Part shown: piece by piece, positions 9,242 to 18,466 of the stretch
Layout: the number at the start of each line of letters is the position of its first letter
Position numbering within the stretch: position 1 is the stretch's first letter
DNA from: Flavisolibacter ginsenosidimutans
GTDB lineage: Bacteria; Bacteroidota; Bacteroidia; Chitinophagales; Chitinophagaceae
NCBI RefSeq assembly: GCF_007970805.1
Contig: NZ_CP042433.1
Coordinates: 4,650,001-4,714,000 of the forward strand
Reading direction: 5' to 3'
DNA: 64,000 nucleotides
The notes under the pieces: generated by a model
What the model was told of the DNA's origin: nothing
The model's database searches: none
Seen by the model: the letters and a program-made list of their open reading frames with translations, nothing else
Program-made: the position numbers and the translations under genes

Positions 9242-9247
9242 CACCGC

Positions 9248-10825
9248 ATGACCGAAAAAATTATTATCCTCGACTTTGGTTCGCAGTACACCCAGCTTAT
9301 TGCCCGTGCTGTAAGAGAAGCCCATGTTTATTGCGAAATACTTCCTTTTTCAAAAGAGATAAAGTTCGATGAAACCGTAAAAGGCATAATCCTTTCCGGT
9401 TCGCCTTTTTCTGTGAACGACGCAAATGCTCCCGAAGTAAACGTAATGAATCTTACGCAGCACACGCCGGTGCTTGGCGTTTGTTACGGGGCGCAGTTAA
9501 CCGCAAAACAATTCGGCGGTAAAGTTGAGCGCAGCAACAAACGCGAATACGGCCGCGCCATTTTGCACCAGCAAAAAGAAGATGCTCTCTTAAAAAATTT
9601 ATTGCCTGCATCGCAGGTTTGGATGAGCCACGGCGATTCCATTCTTGAACTTCCGCAAGGCTTTGAAGTGTTGGCTACAACCGACAGCATTCCCGTTGCG
9701 GCGTTTAAGCAATCGGCAATCGGGAATCAGCAATCTGCAAATACAGCCAACGGTCAACTACCAACGGCCAATGCTCTTTACGGCCTTCAATTTCACCCCG
9801 AAGTTTACCACTCCATCGAAGGCAAAAAAATCCTGCGCAACTTTTTGGTGAACATTTGCGGTTGCAAGCAAGACTGGACACCGGCGCACTTTATTACCGA
9901 TACAATTGAGGCTTTGCAAAAACGCATTGGCAGCGAACAAGTGGTGATGGCCATCAGCGGCGGTGTGGACTCAACTGTGGCGGCCACGCTTATCAGCCGC
10001 GCTATCGGCGAGAACCTGCACTGCATTTTTGTGGACAACGGCGTGCTGCGTAAAGACGAATATGAAACCGTTTTGGCCACCTACAAAAAGCTTGGCCTGA
10101 ACGTAAAGGGCATTGATGCCAAAGAAGATTTTTACAAAAAGCTCAAAGGCAAATCTGACCCCGAAAAAAAACGCAAGGTTATTGGAAAACTCTTCATTGA
10201 TATTTTTCAAAAAGAAGCCAAGAAGTTTAAAGGCGTCACGCTGTTGGGACAAGGCACGATCTATCCCGATGTGATTGAAAGCGTGTCGGTGCACGGCCCT
10301 TCGGTTACCATCAAGAGTCATCACAACGTAGGCGGATTGCCCAAAAAAATGCATTTGAGTTTGGTAGAACCTTTGCGTTCTCTTTTTAAAGATGAAGTAA
10401 GAAAAGTTGGCCTGGAATTGGGTATTCCCGAAGAACTGATTTCCCGTCATCCCTTTCCGGGACCGGGGTTGGCCATTCGTATTTTAGGCGAAGTGACGGA
10501 AGAAAAAGTTGACCTTTTGCAACGTGCCGATGATATTTACGTGAAAGCCCTGAAAGAGCACAAACTCTACGCAACCGTTTGGCAGGCAGGCGCCATCTTA
10601 CTTCCGGTGAAAAGCGTAGGCGTAATGGGCGACGAAAGAACCTACGAGTTTACGGTTGCCTTGCGTGCGGTAACAAGCGTTGACGGCATGACGGCGGATT
10701 GGGCGCATTTGCCTTATGATTTTTTGGCCAGGGTATCGAACGAAATCATCAACAGCGTACGAGGCATTAACCGCGTGGTGTACGACATCAGTAGTAAACC
10801 GCCAGCAACGATTGAGTGGGAGTAA
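9248..10825 (+). CDS. guaA: GMP synthase (glutamine-hydrolysing)
   Basis: Converts XMP, ATP and glutamine to GMP, last step of guanine nucleotide synthesis; cytoplasmic, 525 residues. N-terminal class I amidotransferase with DFGSQYTQLIARAVRE, nucleophile Cys79 in LGVCYGAQ and the HPE motif in LQFHPEVYHS; ATP pyrophosphatase with P-loop S237GGVDST; C-terminal dimerisation domain ending PPATIEWE. The ATG at 9248 gives the canonical N-terminus MTEKIIILDFGSQ. Odd point: residues 155-175 are an extra Q/S/A/N-rich segment just before ALYGLQFHPE, encoded by short reiterated DNA (9709-9774) that also occurs between genes elsewhere in the window. The catalytic residues are unaffected. Confidence 0.97.
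   Translation: MTEKIIILDFGSQYTQLIARAVREAHVYCEILPFSKEIKFDETVKGIILSGSPFSVNDANAPEVNVMNLTQHTPVLGVCYGAQLTAKQFGGKVERSNKREYGRAILHQQKEDALLKNLLPASQVWMSHGDSILELPQGFEVLATTDSIPVAAFKQSAIGNQQSANTANGQLPTANALYGLQFHPEVYHSIEGKKILRNFLVNICGCKQDWTPAHFITDTIEALQKRIGSEQVVMAISGGVDSTVAATLISRAIGENLHCIFVDNGVLRKDEYETVLATYKKLGLNVKGIDAKEDFYKKLKGKSDPEKKRKVIGKLFIDIFQKEAKKFKGVTLLGQGTIYPDVIESVSVHGPSVTIKSHHNVGGLPKKMHLSLVEPLRSLFKDEVRKVGLELGIPEELISRHPFPGPGLAIRILGEVTEEKVDLLQRADDIYVKALKEHKLYATVWQAGAILLPVKSVGVMGDERTYEFTVALRAVTSVDGMTADWAHLPYDFLARVSNEIINSVRGINRVVYDISSKPPATIEWE
9709..9774 (+). repeat. short reiterated repeat inside guaA (CAATCGG and CCAACGG units)
   Basis: Reiterated CAATCGGCAAT-type units run into GCCAACGGTCAAC-type units. 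The stretch keeps the reading frame and codes for residues 155-175 of GuaA. The same units recur in anmK (31525-31572), the helicase (20771-20806), the adenine deaminase (32448-32479) and in gaps (42361-42393). Confidence 0.7.
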
Positions 10826-10827
10826 AG

Positions 10828-10859
10828 TTGTGAATAGTGAGTGGTGGATAGTGAATTGC
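10828..10859 (+). repeat. GTGAATAGTGAGTGG-type repeat after guaA
   Basis: Three imperfect copies of a GTGAATAGTG unit lie right behind the guaA stop codon. It is a further family of the short reiterated repeats of this window. Confidence 0.5.
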
Positions 10860-10976
10860 TTTCACGGTTTTATGAACCAGAAGGATAACGATGAAACCCA
10901 GTTGCATGGTACTCTTGTCTGGCAAATAGGCAGGTAGGTTCGGCAAAAAGCGTCAACAACTTTGTTTAATTCAAAC

Positions 10977-12134
10977 ATGAAAAAATATTTCTTCTTTCTT
11001 CTCTTTTCTCTTTTTGCGATTGCTTTTGGCGTCAATGCGCAGCGTCACAAAGTTGCCGTGTTTGCACCCTTGTATCTCGATTCGGCTTTTAGCAATACGG
11101 GTAGCTACAGTTTCAACAAATCTTTCCCCAAATTTTTAAATCCCGGTGTTGAATTTTACCAGGGCGTGCAAGCGGCATTGGACTCGTTGCAAAAACAAGG
11201 CGCACCCTTGGAAGTCTTTGTTTACGACACCAAGTCGCAAATGAATTCGCTGCAACAACAATTACACAGTCCCGAATTCAGCGGGATGGAAATGATTATT
11301 GCGCAATCCAATCCTGCCGAAACAAAACAATTAGCCGATGCGGCCTTGTCGAAAAAAATTCCTTTCATCTCGGCCACCTTGCCCAACGATGCCGGTGCAA
11401 CAGCCAACCCGTATTTCGTTGTACTGAATACAACCTTGCAAGGCCACATTGAAGGCATTTACAAAATGCTTCAACGCAGTTACGCAACGGACAACATCAT
11501 TGTGTTTCGCAAGGCCGGCGTGCAGGAAGATGCCATTAAAACAAACTTCATTGAGTACGGAAAAGTTGCCGCCGGCACACCGCTAAGAATAAAGTTTGTG
11601 GATGTGGGCATCAACTTTACACCGCAGGCTTTGGCGGCGCACATGGACAGCACCAAACGCAACGTGATTGTCGCCGGAAGCATGGAAGAATACTTTGCAA
11701 CGAAACTTGCCTCAACGCTTGCGCCGCTGGCAAAAAAGTATCCAACACTATTGGTAGGCATGCCTACCTGGGACAACATAAACTTCAACAAGCCCGAGTA
11801 CAAGGGGCTCGAGATTGTGTACAGCACGCCTTTCTTCTACAACCGGCTAACACCGCTTGAAAATCACCTGGCAACGGATTTTGAAAAGAACATCGGCAGC
11901 CGGCCAACGGACATGTACTTCCGCGGTTACGAAACCGTGCTGCGTTTTGCCTTGCTGCTGCTGGATACAAACAAAGACTTTGCTTCCAATTTAACCCGCA
12001 AGGGAAATGTTGTTTTTACCCGCTTCGATATTCAACCCGTGTTCAAAGACAAGAAAGCCATGACGCTGGATTATTTCGAAAACAAGAACGTTTATTTTGT
12101 AAGAGTGAGTAACGGCGCGAAGCGCTTGATGTGA
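10977..12134 (+). CDS. periplasmic-binding-protein-like exported protein
   Basis: 385 residues with a clear signal peptide (lysines, hydrophobic core, cleavage after VNA-Q). The remainder has the fold pattern of type 1 periplasmic binding proteins of the branched-chain amino acid receptor class: FAPLYLDSAF near the N-terminus, PGVEFYQGVQAALDSL, IIAQSNPAETKQLADAALSKKIPFISAT, and a C-terminal YFRGYETVLRFALLL. No transporter genes are nearby, so ligand and role are unknown; it may be a stand-alone receptor or an outer-membrane-associated LysM-less relative of amino-acid receptor proteins. I place the start at ATG 10977, directly before the signal peptide. It follows guaA on the same strand. Confidence 0.75.
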   Translation: MKKYFFFLLFSLFAIAFGVNAQRHKVAVFAPLYLDSAFSNTGSYSFNKSFPKFLNPGVEFYQGVQAALDSLQKQGAPLEVFVYDTKSQMNSLQQQLHSPEFSGMEMIIAQSNPAETKQLADAALSKKIPFISATLPNDAGATANPYFVVLNTTLQGHIEGIYKMLQRSYATDNIIVFRKAGVQEDAIKTNFIEYGKVAAGTPLRIKFVDVGINFTPQALAAHMDSTKRNVIVAGSMEEYFATKLASTLAPLAKKYPTLLVGMPTWDNINFNKPEYKGLEIVYSTPFFYNRLTPLENHLATDFEKNIGSRPTDMYFRGYETVLRFALLLLDTNKDFASNLTRKGNVVFTRFDIQPVFKDKKAMTLDYFENKNVYFVRVSNGAKRLM

Positions 12135-12140
12135 TTTGGT

Positions 12141-12203
12141 CTACGGTCAACAGACAATAGACCACTGAATCCTTCGTAATCATCTGTCGTCTGTTGACCG
12201 TAG
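12141..12203. repeat. inverted repeat CTACGGTCAACAGAC
   Basis: A perfect 15-bp inverted repeat (12141-12155 and 12189-12203) around a 33-base loop, in the gap between the binding-protein-like gene and the exonuclease gene. The arms belong to a short GGTC-TACGGTCAA repeat type (ACAATAGACCACTG is a further degenerate copy in the loop). It could fold in RNA and act as a terminator, but no T-run follows. Confidence 0.55.
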
Positions 12204-12247
12204 TCCGTGGACAATCTCACTGGCATGTTCTTCGCATAGCATCAATC

Positions 12248-13279
12248 ATGCCCCTCATCGAGTTTACCGACAAAGGCCTTTATTGTCCGCAAGGTGGTTT
12301 TTACATTGATCCCTGGCGCGGCGTAGATAAGGCTGTAATTACCCACGCACACAGCGATCATGCCCGTTGGGGAAGTAAGCATTATCTCTGTCATCATCTC
12401 ACCAAGCCTTTGCTCCAAACGCGTTTGGGCCCGAACGATTATCAAAGCATTGAATGGAACGAACCGATCGACATTAACGGTGTAAAGGTTTCGCTGCATC
12501 CTGCGGGGCACATCATTGGCTCTTCGCAAGTGCGCATTGAGCACAAAGGCGAAGTGTGGGTTTTCAGCGGCGATTACAAAGTGGAGAACGACGGCATCAG
12601 CGGCGAGTTTGAACCGGTGAAGTGCCACAACTTTATAACCGAATCAACGTTTGGTTTGCCTATTTACAAATGGAAACCGCAACAGCAGATTTACGACGAC
12701 ATTAAAGCCTGGGTGCGAAAAAACCAGGCAGTTAGAAAGAGTTCTGTGCTGATTGCTTACAGTCTTGGTAAAGCGCAACGACTGTTGCAACCTTTATCTG
12801 AATGCACGGATACGATATTGCTTCACGGCGCAGTTTATAACATTCACATGGCACTCGTAAACGCTGGCTGGAAATTGCCAAACGTTGAACGCGTAACGCC
12901 GGAAACACCGAAAGAAAAATTGAAAGGCGCCGTGGTGATTGCGCCGGGCAGTGCCGAAGGTTCGCCGTGGATGCGCAAGTTTGCGCCCTACGAAACAGGT
13001 GTGTGCAGTGGTTGGATGCAAGTGCGGGGCAACACGCGAAGACGAAATGCCGATGCCGGTTTTGCCTTAAGCGATCATGCCGATTGGCCCGGACTGTTGC
13101 AAGCCTGTAAAGCAACCGAAGCACAATGCGTGTATGCGACGCACGGTTTTCAATCAGCGTTCAGCCGATACTTGTCGGAGCAGGGAATTCAAGGGAAGGA
13201 AGTGCATACGGAGTACGGGAATGATGAGGAGGAAGGAAGTAAGGAAACGGAGGAACAAACGGCAATAACCGAGGATTAA
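12248..13279 (+). CDS. ligase-associated DNA exonuclease (MBL fold)
   Basis: Metallo-beta-lactamase/beta-CASP-like nuclease of 343 residues, the exonuclease member of the DNA-ligase-associated repair set (TIGR04122 family). Metal ligands: THAHSDHARWG motif at about 34-44, HPAGHIIGSSQV near 80, SGDYK near 103, and the C-terminal ALSDHADW and YATHG motifs. It is followed 87 bases later by the ATP-dependent ligase of the same set. The last 20 residues are an acidic tail (NDEEEGSKETEEQ), likely disordered. ATG 12248 gives the canonical MPLIEFTDKGLYCP start. Confidence 0.9.
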   Translation: MPLIEFTDKGLYCPQGGFYIDPWRGVDKAVITHAHSDHARWGSKHYLCHHLTKPLLQTRLGPNDYQSIEWNEPIDINGVKVSLHPAGHIIGSSQVRIEHKGEVWVFSGDYKVENDGISGEFEPVKCHNFITESTFGLPIYKWKPQQQIYDDIKAWVRKNQAVRKSSVLIAYSLGKAQRLLQPLSECTDTILLHGAVYNIHMALVNAGWKLPNVERVTPETPKEKLKGAVVIAPGSAEGSPWMRKFAPYETGVCSGWMQVRGNTRRRNADAGFALSDHADWPGLLQACKATEAQCVYATHGFQSAFSRYLSEQGIQGKEVHTEYGNDEEEGSKETEEQTAITED

Positions 13280-13366
13280 TCGTACTGATGTTTGGTTCAA
13301 AACAATGCATCAATGGATAATGACAATTTACATAGTGGAACAGAAGTAGTCAACCAAGTTGACGGT

Positions 13367-14968
13367 ATGGCCTTGTTCGCCGATCTGGTGACGAACATCG
13401 GCCGCAGCACAAAGACCAATGCAAAGATGGATGCGTTGGTGAATTATTTTTCTTCACACGCCGATGAAAAGGACAAGGTTTGGGTGATTGCATTGTTCAC
13501 GGGCCGCAGACCGAAACGCGTTGTCAATTCAACGCAGCTTGCTTCGTACGCGATTGAACTTGCCGGTCTGCCTTTTTGGTTGTTCGAAGAAAGCTATCAT
13601 ACCGTTGGCGATCTCGCGGAAACCATTGCCTTGCTCTTGCCCGAAAGCGATGTGCGCCAACAAAGCGCCGAGCCCTTGCATTATTACATCGAGCAATTAA
13701 AAACACTGGAAAAACAAAACGAAGAAGCCCGTAAGTTTTTTATTCTTGAGTCGTGGCAGGCCATGAACAGGTCGGAACAATTTGTTTTTAATAAAATTAT
13801 TACGGGTGGTTTTCGCATCGGCGTGTCGCAGGCATTGATGGTGAATGCACTTGCAAAAGCATTAAATGTCGATGCCGATAAAGTTGCGCACCGCATCAGC
13901 GGGCAATGGGACCCGTCAACGATAACGTTCGAAGAACTGTTGGGCGAAGAAGGCGTGAACACCGACATTTCAAAACCCTATCCTTTTTATTTGGCTTATG
14001 CGATTGAAGAAGATTTGTCAACGCTCGGTGAGCCAAGTGAATGGCAGGTCGAGTGGAAGTGGGACGGCATTCGCGGACAGATTATCAAACGCGAAGGTGA
14101 ATTGTTTGTGTGGAGCCGCGGCGAAGGTTTGATGACCGATAAATTCCCGGAGTATCATTCGTTGTTGAATGTGTTGCCTGATGGTTTGGTTCTCGACGGC
14201 GAAATTATTCCGGCCGTTGACGGGAAGCCTTTGCCTTTTGCTTTGTTGCAAACACGCATTGGAAGAAAGAACGTAACAAAAAAACAATTGCAAGAATCGC
14301 CCATTTGTTTTTTTGCTTATGATTTGTTGGAATACGAAGGCGTTGACTGGCGCGACAAACCTTTGATTGAACGAAGAGCAAAACTGGAAGAGATCATCAA
14401 AAGCATTCATCACCCATCGCTTTTGCTTTCCGATGTTGTTCAATTTTCATCGTGGGAAGAATTGGCGGAACTACGAAACGAATCACGCAACAACGGCGCG
14501 GAAGGCTTTATGCTCAAACGCAAAAGCTCTATTTATGGCACAGGACGAAGACGCGGCGATTGGTGGAAATGGAAGATTGATCCGCTTGTTATTGATGCGG
14601 TGATGATTTATGCGCAAAAAGGAGCGGGGCGAAGAAGCAATCTTTACACAGATTATACGTTTGCCGTTCGCGATGGTGAAAAACTCATTCCGTTTACAAA
14701 AGCGTATTCGGGTTTAACCGATAAAGAATTTGCGCAAGTAGATGCTTTTGTAAAACGAAATTCGCTTGAAAAATTTGGACCCGTACGAACGGTGAAACCA
14801 GAACTTGTTTTCGAGATTGCCTTTGAAGGCATTGCGGCCAGCAGTCGTCACAAAAGCGGCGTGGCGCTTCGTTTCCCGCGCATGAGCCGCTGGCGGCACG
14901 ATAAAAAAGTAGAGGAGATTAATACGCTGGAGGATCTTAAAAAAATGCTGGAAGTTTATGGCAAGTAA
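13367..14968 (+). CDS. ATP-dependent DNA ligase of the repair cassette
   Basis: Seals nicks with ATP; 533 residues, TIGR04120-type ligase. N-terminal DNA-binding domain, then adenylation domain with nucleophile Lys231 in EWKWDGIRGQ, motif RGEG, DGEII, EGFMLK(R), WWKWKI, and a C-terminal OB domain ending in FPRMSRWRHDK. In-frame ATG 13313 lies upstream; I prefer 13367 because relatives start at the MxxFAxL...TxxTNAK segment. Partner genes are the exonuclease upstream and, after an insertion of three unrelated genes, the helicase and phosphoesterase. Confidence 0.92.
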   Translation: MALFADLVTNIGRSTKTNAKMDALVNYFSSHADEKDKVWVIALFTGRRPKRVVNSTQLASYAIELAGLPFWLFEESYHTVGDLAETIALLLPESDVRQQSAEPLHYYIEQLKTLEKQNEEARKFFILESWQAMNRSEQFVFNKIITGGFRIGVSQALMVNALAKALNVDADKVAHRISGQWDPSTITFEELLGEEGVNTDISKPYPFYLAYAIEEDLSTLGEPSEWQVEWKWDGIRGQIIKREGELFVWSRGEGLMTDKFPEYHSLLNVLPDGLVLDGEIIPAVDGKPLPFALLQTRIGRKNVTKKQLQESPICFFAYDLLEYEGVDWRDKPLIERRAKLEEIIKSIHHPSLLLSDVVQFSSWEELAELRNESRNNGAEGFMLKRKSSIYGTGRRRGDWWKWKIDPLVIDAVMIYAQKGAGRRSNLYTDYTFAVRDGEKLIPFTKAYSGLTDKEFAQVDAFVKRNSLEKFGPVRTVKPELVFEIAFEGIAASSRHKSGVALRFPRMSRWRHDKKVEEINTLEDLKKMLEVYGK

Positions 14969-14983
14969 GCTTGCGCCGCCAAG

Positions 14984-14991
14984 TATCTTTA
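14984..14991 (+). promoter_or_regulatory. -7 box of the cytochrome gene
   Basis: TATCTTTA, 17 bases before the start at 15008. It fits the Bacteroidota -7 pattern in seven of eight positions, but no TTG lies at the usual distance. It implies that the cytochrome gene is transcribed independently of the ligase. Confidence 0.35.
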
Positions 14992-15007
14992 TGCAAATGC
15001 TGGTTCT

Positions 15008-16390
15008 ATGAAGAAGACCATTCTTCTTTTTTTTATAGTTGCTTTAGTAGCTTTTTCTTCGTTCATTATTCACAATGCTGACGACGATCCCGTACCCATT
15101 CCGCCGTCGCCGCAACGCACGGGTGGCGATGCACAAAAGGGCTACGACTACCTTATCAACGGCGATTACATCCGCAGCGGAGTGCCGTATAACCTGTACC
15201 TGCTTGGCTTTGGTTCCGATAGTAATAATTATCTGGGCCGCACCGGCATCAACACAAAAATATCCCATGCTTTTACGGCTGTAAAAGCGGCCAACGGACA
15301 AACCGTTGTTGCGCCCAATTGCCTGCAATGCCACGCACAGGTTTTTAAAGGTAAGTTGATCGTTGGCCTGGGTAATTCGCTGGCCGATTTCACCAAAAGC
15401 AAAACGCTTGACGCCAACAACATGATGCTGTTGGAAAAGATGCTGAAGCTGCAATCACCCAAAGGTTACGAAGCCGCTTACGAATTCATTCGTGCCAGCA
15501 AAGCCATTACGGCGCAGTTATATTCACCCGTTAAAGGCGTGAACGTAGCCGACCGCTTAGCAGCTTTGTTGGTAGCCCACCGTAACCCTTCTTCTTTTGT
15601 CTGGAGTGACGAAGCGCAACTTGACATTCCGAGCCAACTGATCCCGAGCGATACACCCCCTTGGTGGTTGCTCAAAAAGAAGAATGCCATGTTCTATAAC
15701 GGTTTTGGCCGGGGTGACTTCGGCCGCTTTCTTATGGCGTCTAATCTCCTTACAGTAAAGGACACGTCCGAGTCTGCGCTTGTGGACGCACACATGCCTG
15801 ATGTGCTTGCCTACATCTACTCACTTACGCCGCCGAAGTACCCAAACCCGGTTAACAAAAGCCTGGCTGCCGAAGGAAAAGTTTTGTTTGAAAAAACTTG
15901 TTCCGGTTGTCACGGCACCTATGGCGAGAAAGCGTCTTACCCGAATTACCTCATCCCGGCTTCCATTATTCAAACCGATTCGATGTTGTACAAGGCTAAC
16001 TATTCTTCGCCGCAGTTTGTGAATTGGTTTAATAAAAGTTGGTTCACACAGGGCGACCATCCTGCCCATCTTGAACCGTTTGAAGGATATATTGCTCCGC
16101 CGCTCGACGGCATCTGGGTTACTGCACCGTATCTGCACAACGGCTCAGTACCCACGTTAGAAGCTTTGTTAAACAGTAGACACCGGCCCGTGTATTGGTC
16201 AAGAAATTTCGACATGCCTCAGTACGATTATGTCAACGTAGGCTGGAAGTACACAGCAGAAACAAAAAACGGTTTAACAACGACGTATGATACAACCCTG
16301 CCAGGTTTAGGCAAAGGCGGTCATACCTTTGGCGACGCATTAAGCGATAAAGAGCGCACAGCAGTAATCGAATACCTGAAAACTTTGTAA
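15008..16390 (+). CDS. exported dihaem c-type cytochrome
   Basis: 460 residues with an N-terminal signal sequence (KKTILLFFIVALVAFSSFI). Two haem-binding motifs are visible: CLQCH near residue 117 and CSGCH near residue 300. The C-terminal half has the form of a cytochrome c peroxidase/MauG or RoxA-like domain (YIAPPLDGIWVTAPYLHNGSVPTL), in which an APYLHNG-type motif is frequent. Electron donor and substrate cannot be named. It lies inside the DNA-repair set, between ligase and helicase, but has no evident functional link with it. Confidence 0.85.
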   Translation: MKKTILLFFIVALVAFSSFIIHNADDDPVPIPPSPQRTGGDAQKGYDYLINGDYIRSGVPYNLYLLGFGSDSNNYLGRTGINTKISHAFTAVKAANGQTVVAPNCLQCHAQVFKGKLIVGLGNSLADFTKSKTLDANNMMLLEKMLKLQSPKGYEAAYEFIRASKAITAQLYSPVKGVNVADRLAALLVAHRNPSSFVWSDEAQLDIPSQLIPSDTPPWWLLKKKNAMFYNGFGRGDFGRFLMASNLLTVKDTSESALVDAHMPDVLAYIYSLTPPKYPNPVNKSLAAEGKVLFEKTCSGCHGTYGEKASYPNYLIPASIIQTDSMLYKANYSSPQFVNWFNKSWFTQGDHPAHLEPFEGYIAPPLDGIWVTAPYLHNGSVPTLEALLNSRHRPVYWSRNFDMPQYDYVNVGWKYTAETKNGLTTTYDTTLPGLGKGGHTFGDALSDKERTAVIEYLKTL

Positions 16391-16502
16391 ACAGCGGCGG
16401 CTGCCTAACAAAGCGCTACGCCGGCTTCTTATGCAGCAAGCAGGTCAGCCTCGCTCTGGCAATGTGCCTGTATAAGGGTTTTGTTTAAAAAAACAAGAAT
16501 TG

Positions 16503-16533
16503 TTGAACGTGGCGGGCATTGTCCTTATCTTTA
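16503..16533 (+). promoter_or_regulatory. promoter of the PAS kinase/response regulator pair
   Basis: TTG at 16503-16505, 20-base spacer, TATCTTTA at 16526-16533, about 32 bases before the ATG at 16565. Supports an independent two-gene transcript. Confidence 0.45.
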
Positions 16534-16564
16534 TTTTCTGAAGTTTACGGGCTTCTCCTTAACC

Positions 16565-18466
16565 ATGAATATAGATTCAAATTCGTTCCTGCAGGACGTT
16601 TCTGAAGGCATTTTAGCGCTTGATGCCGATGGGTACATTTCCTACGCCAATCCCGCCGTTACTTTAATTACGGGCTATTCGCCGACAGAACTGCAAAACA
16701 AACACCTGAGCATATTGTACAACGGTCCCGATGACAGCATCAAGGCCGAATACGAACTCGCACTTGCTTTAAAAAAAGGCAAGTTTGTTTCGGAAGGCTG
16801 GCGCACAACAAAAGAGGGAAAGCAATTCTGGGGCGAGATGACGCTGGCTCCTCTGTACGGCCATCAAGAAGAATCAAACGGATTCAGTTGTGTTGTGCGA
16901 GACGTGACCGAAAAAAAGAAAGAAGAAATTGAAGTACGACAGAATGCGGACCGCATTCGCCTGATGGTAGAAGCCGTACGCGATTATGCTATTTTCCTGC
17001 TCGACACGACGGGGCACATCATTACTTGGAACGAAGGCGCCCGCCGGATCAAAGGCTATTCAGCAAACGAAATCATCGGCAAGCATTTCTCCACCTTTTA
17101 TACAGCCGAAGATTTAGAGGACAAAAAACCCGAACGGGAATTACGCATAGCCACAGCCACAGGCAAGTATGAAGAGGAGGGCTGGCGGGTACGAAAAAAC
17201 GGGTCGGTCTTTTGGGCCAACGTGGTCATCACAGCGCTGTTTAACGAGCAAAACAAGCTCGTTGGTTTTTCGAAAGTTACCCGTGACCTGTCGGAAAGAA
17301 AAGGAATTGAAGAAAACCTGCGGGCAAACGAGGAACGCTATCGTTCGCTGGTGGAGCAGGTAAGGGATTACGGCATTTTCATGCTCGACGAAAGTGGGCG
17401 AATCATTAGTTGGAACGAAGGCGCCAAAAGAATTGAAGGGTACGAGGCGGATGAAATTATCGGTAAATATTTTTCCATCTTCTATCCCGAAGACGACGTA
17501 TTGAACGGCAAGCCTTCGTACGAATTAAAAATAGCCCGCAGCGAGGGAAAATACGAAGAAGAAGGCTGGCGGGTGCACAAGAACGGAAGCCAGTTCTGGG
17601 CAAATGTTGTCATTACGCCCATTTACAATACAGCCGGCATTTTAATCGGGTTTTCAAAAGTAACAAGAGACCTCACCGAGCGGCAGGAGGCCGAAAGAGC
17701 CTTGCGTGAAAGCTACGAACGTTACCGCGTGCTGGCAGAAGAATTGCGGGCCACCAACCACGAGTTAAGTTATGCCAACGAAGAACTGGAACAGTTCACG
17801 TCCATCGTTTCGCACGATTTGCAGGAACCTATCCGCACCGTTAAAAGTTTTCTGCAGCTCATTCACATGAAGCTTAATGCGCAACAGGCCGAAGACCTGA
17901 AAACCTACATTGACAAAGCCATTCATGCAGCCGACCGGATGCGGGAGCTGATTCGAAATCTTCTTCATTATTCGCAACTCAGCAAGGGCGAAATGATAGA
18001 GGAAAGAGTCGGTGTGAAAGAATTGGTGAACGCAGCGGTGCAAAACCTGAAAACCTCGATCGAAAGGGCAAACGCGGTTATTACGTTAGAGAGCAAGATT
18101 GAAGCCGTGGAGGGTGACCGTGTGCAACTGGTGCAGCTTGTGCAAAACCTTATAAGCAACGCAATGAAGTTTACCACCGCCGACCAACCGCAAATACAAA
18201 TTTCTTGTTACGAGGAGAAGGGCTACGTAAAGTTTGCCGTAAGCGACAACGGCATTGGCATTGCTGAAACAGACAAGAACAAGGTCTTTGAAATTTTCAG
18301 ACGGCTTCACACAAAAAAAGACTATCCCGGCACCGGCATCGGGTTGGCCATTTGCAAAAAAATTGTTGACCGCCACCGCGGTAAAATATGGCCGGAATCA
18401 AACCCCGGCAAGGGCACTACGTTTTATTTTACCCTGAACGAAGAAAAAGAGAAGGAACCCGCTTGA
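16565..18466 (+). CDS. triple-PAS sensor histidine kinase
   Basis: Cytoplasmic kinase of 633 residues without membrane segments. PAS domains at about 1-115, 130-245 and 255-370, then HisKA with His417 in VSHDLQEPIRTV and HATPase with NLISNAMKF, DNGIGI and GTGIGLAI. PAS 2 and 3 are strikingly alike (for example WNEGARRIKGYSANEIIGK against WNEGAKRIEGYEADEIIGK, and FWANVVIT in both), so they arose by a fairly recent internal duplication. The kinase stop codon overlaps the start of the response regulator (TGATG), showing coupled translation of a cognate pair. ATG 16565 is preferred over an upstream non-ATG start. Confidence 0.92.
   Translation: MNIDSNSFLQDVSEGILALDADGYISYANPAVTLITGYSPTELQNKHLSILYNGPDDSIKAEYELALALKKGKFVSEGWRTTKEGKQFWGEMTLAPLYGHQEESNGFSCVVRDVTEKKKEEIEVRQNADRIRLMVEAVRDYAIFLLDTTGHIITWNEGARRIKGYSANEIIGKHFSTFYTAEDLEDKKPERELRIATATGKYEEEGWRVRKNGSVFWANVVITALFNEQNKLVGFSKVTRDLSERKGIEENLRANEERYRSLVEQVRDYGIFMLDESGRIISWNEGAKRIEGYEADEIIGKYFSIFYPEDDVLNGKPSYELKIARSEGKYEEEGWRVHKNGSQFWANVVITPIYNTAGILIGFSKVTRDLTERQEAERALRESYERYRVLAEELRATNHELSYANEELEQFTSIVSHDLQEPIRTVKSFLQLIHMKLNAQQAEDLKTYIDKAIHAADRMRELIRNLLHYSQLSKGEMIEERVGVKELVNAAVQNLKTSIERANAVITLESKIEAVEGDRVQLVQLVQNLISNAMKFTTADQPQIQISCYEEKGYVKFAVSDNGIGIAETDKNKVFEIFRRLHTKKDYPGTGIGLAICKKIVDRHRGKIWPESNPGKGTTFYFTLNEEKEKEPA

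Noticed and set aside
9709..9774. A CRISPR-like array in guaA
   Set aside because: Units are 7-12 bases, without spacers, and inside an intact gene.
16391..16500. An insertion element scar between the cytochrome and kinase genes
   Set aside because: No inverted ends or direct duplication could be seen; only a promoter was supported.
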